From positions 62,001 through 126,000 of the forward strand of contig NZ_JAUFQP010000016.1 in NCBI RefSeq assembly GCF_030409805.1: a DNA stretch of 64,000 nt, in the 5' to 3' direction. The notes below the pieces were generated by a model. It searched no databases. It was not told the origin of the DNA and saw nothing but the letters and a program-made list of their open reading frames with translations. The stretch is from Algibacter miyuki. GTDB taxonomy: Bacteria > Bacteroidota > Bacteroidia > Flavobacteriales > Flavobacteriaceae. The stretch's first letter is position 1; the number at the start of each line of letters is the position of its first letter. Of this stretch, positions 63,410-64,000 are shown in pieces. The position numbers and the translations under genes were made by a program.

Positions 63410-64000
63410 TACTCCATATCAAATAAAATCATATTATATCAAATAAAAGGAGCTGCATTCGGTGGGTAAAATTTAAATATAAATCGCGCACCGAACTCAT
63501 TATTAAACACTAGAAAACAACCACTTACATGTTTTTTGTGTTTAAATATTTTGTATCTTTAAAGAGGATACAAACTACGCCTTTTGACATCAAAGGATAT
63601 TAACTAATATATTTTAATCTAATAATTCTTCAGAATAATAAAAATCATAAGTTTAATACTGCTATTAAAGCAGATAATTGAAAGAATCGAGATTAAATCT
63701 AATATTCCTTAAGGAAAGAAATCATTATTATACTTCTCTCTTCTATTAAATACTTTTTAATCGAGTAATTGACAGTTTGAATGTTTAACCGTTAAAATTT
63801 TATGTTACTTATCCTTGACAAAAGATATGTATTCCATATAAATTGTGGGTTAGAGTATATGTTCAAATTCTTACAATAAAAAGGTTAACACTAATATTAT
63901 AGAAAAAATCATTGTTACGAAAATTCCATGACAGACGTCTAAATAACATCTTAAAATATGGGCTGTTTCTCTATCAAACCTTTTTTAACGTGATTCACTC
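63410..64000. other. Gene-free stretch at the right edge
   Basis: About 590 bp of AT-rich sequence with no ORF of useful length on either strand. TATCTTTA near 63555 could be a -7-like box for a gene beyond the window. I see no repeat, RNA gene or other structure that I can support. Confidence 0.4.

Overview
The window looks like chromosome of a marine-type member of the Flavobacteriaceae (Bacteroidetes). The evidence is AT-rich DNA, promoters with a TAnnTTTG -7 box, weak Shine-Dalgarno sites, a type IX secretion sorting tail on a subtilase, an OmpA/PD40 protein of the T9SS-associated kind, many Bacteroidetes lipoproteins, NosFY-like ABC-2 permeases, and the order tpx-dgkA-ftsK-lolA-lptFG-ribB. 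No rRNA, CRISPR array, transposase, phage gene or recombinase gene was recognised. One tRNA (Ser-UGA) is present.

Layout. 1-6.9 kb holds envelope proteins and an ECF sigma / anti-sigma / DUF4097-like adhesin operon with a good autoregulatory ECF promoter. 6.9-20.9 kb holds housekeeping genes: meaB, a PAP2 phosphatase, a MATE exporter, a nitronate monooxygenase-like enzyme, a T9SS-exported subtilase, mnmA, a MORN protein, an S41 protease, smpB and nhaC. 21-25.5 kb is a redox and regulatory block: peroxiredoxin, thioredoxin, an AraC regulator, an MFS exporter and a second peroxiredoxin-like protein. 29.1-31.4 kb is a DoxX/DsrE/DoxDA sulfur-redox operon. 31.7-43.1 kb carries map, lysE, a Crp-family regulator, an SMR exporter, a three-gene ABC-2 exporter, a FAD/NAD(P)-binding protein, a DUF1275 protein and a sulfatase. 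45.8-53.4 kb carries small envelope proteins, an OsmC protein, a VF530 DNA-binding protein, an amine oxidase and katG with an ankyrin partner. 53.7-60.9 kb is the conserved tpx-dgkA-ftsK-lolA-lptFG-ribB block, followed by a DegT aminotransferase, a nitroreductase and the tRNA.

The most interesting signal is two short arrays of single-gene cassettes, at about 25.6-29.0 kb and 43.3-45.7 kb. Each gene is bounded by a GTTnnnn heptamer just before its start and a complementary nnnnAAC heptamer directly after its stop. The gene is followed by a 130-200 bp imperfect palindrome that ends in the next GTT heptamer. This is the architecture of integron gene cassettes with attC sites, but no integrase is in the window. 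Both arrays start after a shared leader of about 150 bp that ends at the first GTTG. It resembles an attI/promoter region. The cargo looks accessory: a membrane-anchored HerA/FtsK-type ATPase, an unrecognised 318-residue protein, a protein with a HEPN-like R-x4-H motif, and a TraB/TIKI-like lipoprotein. Two degenerate copies of the palindrome core lie at 31.6 and 47.1 kb. A second, unrelated structured repeat occurs at 8.6 and 62.3 kb.
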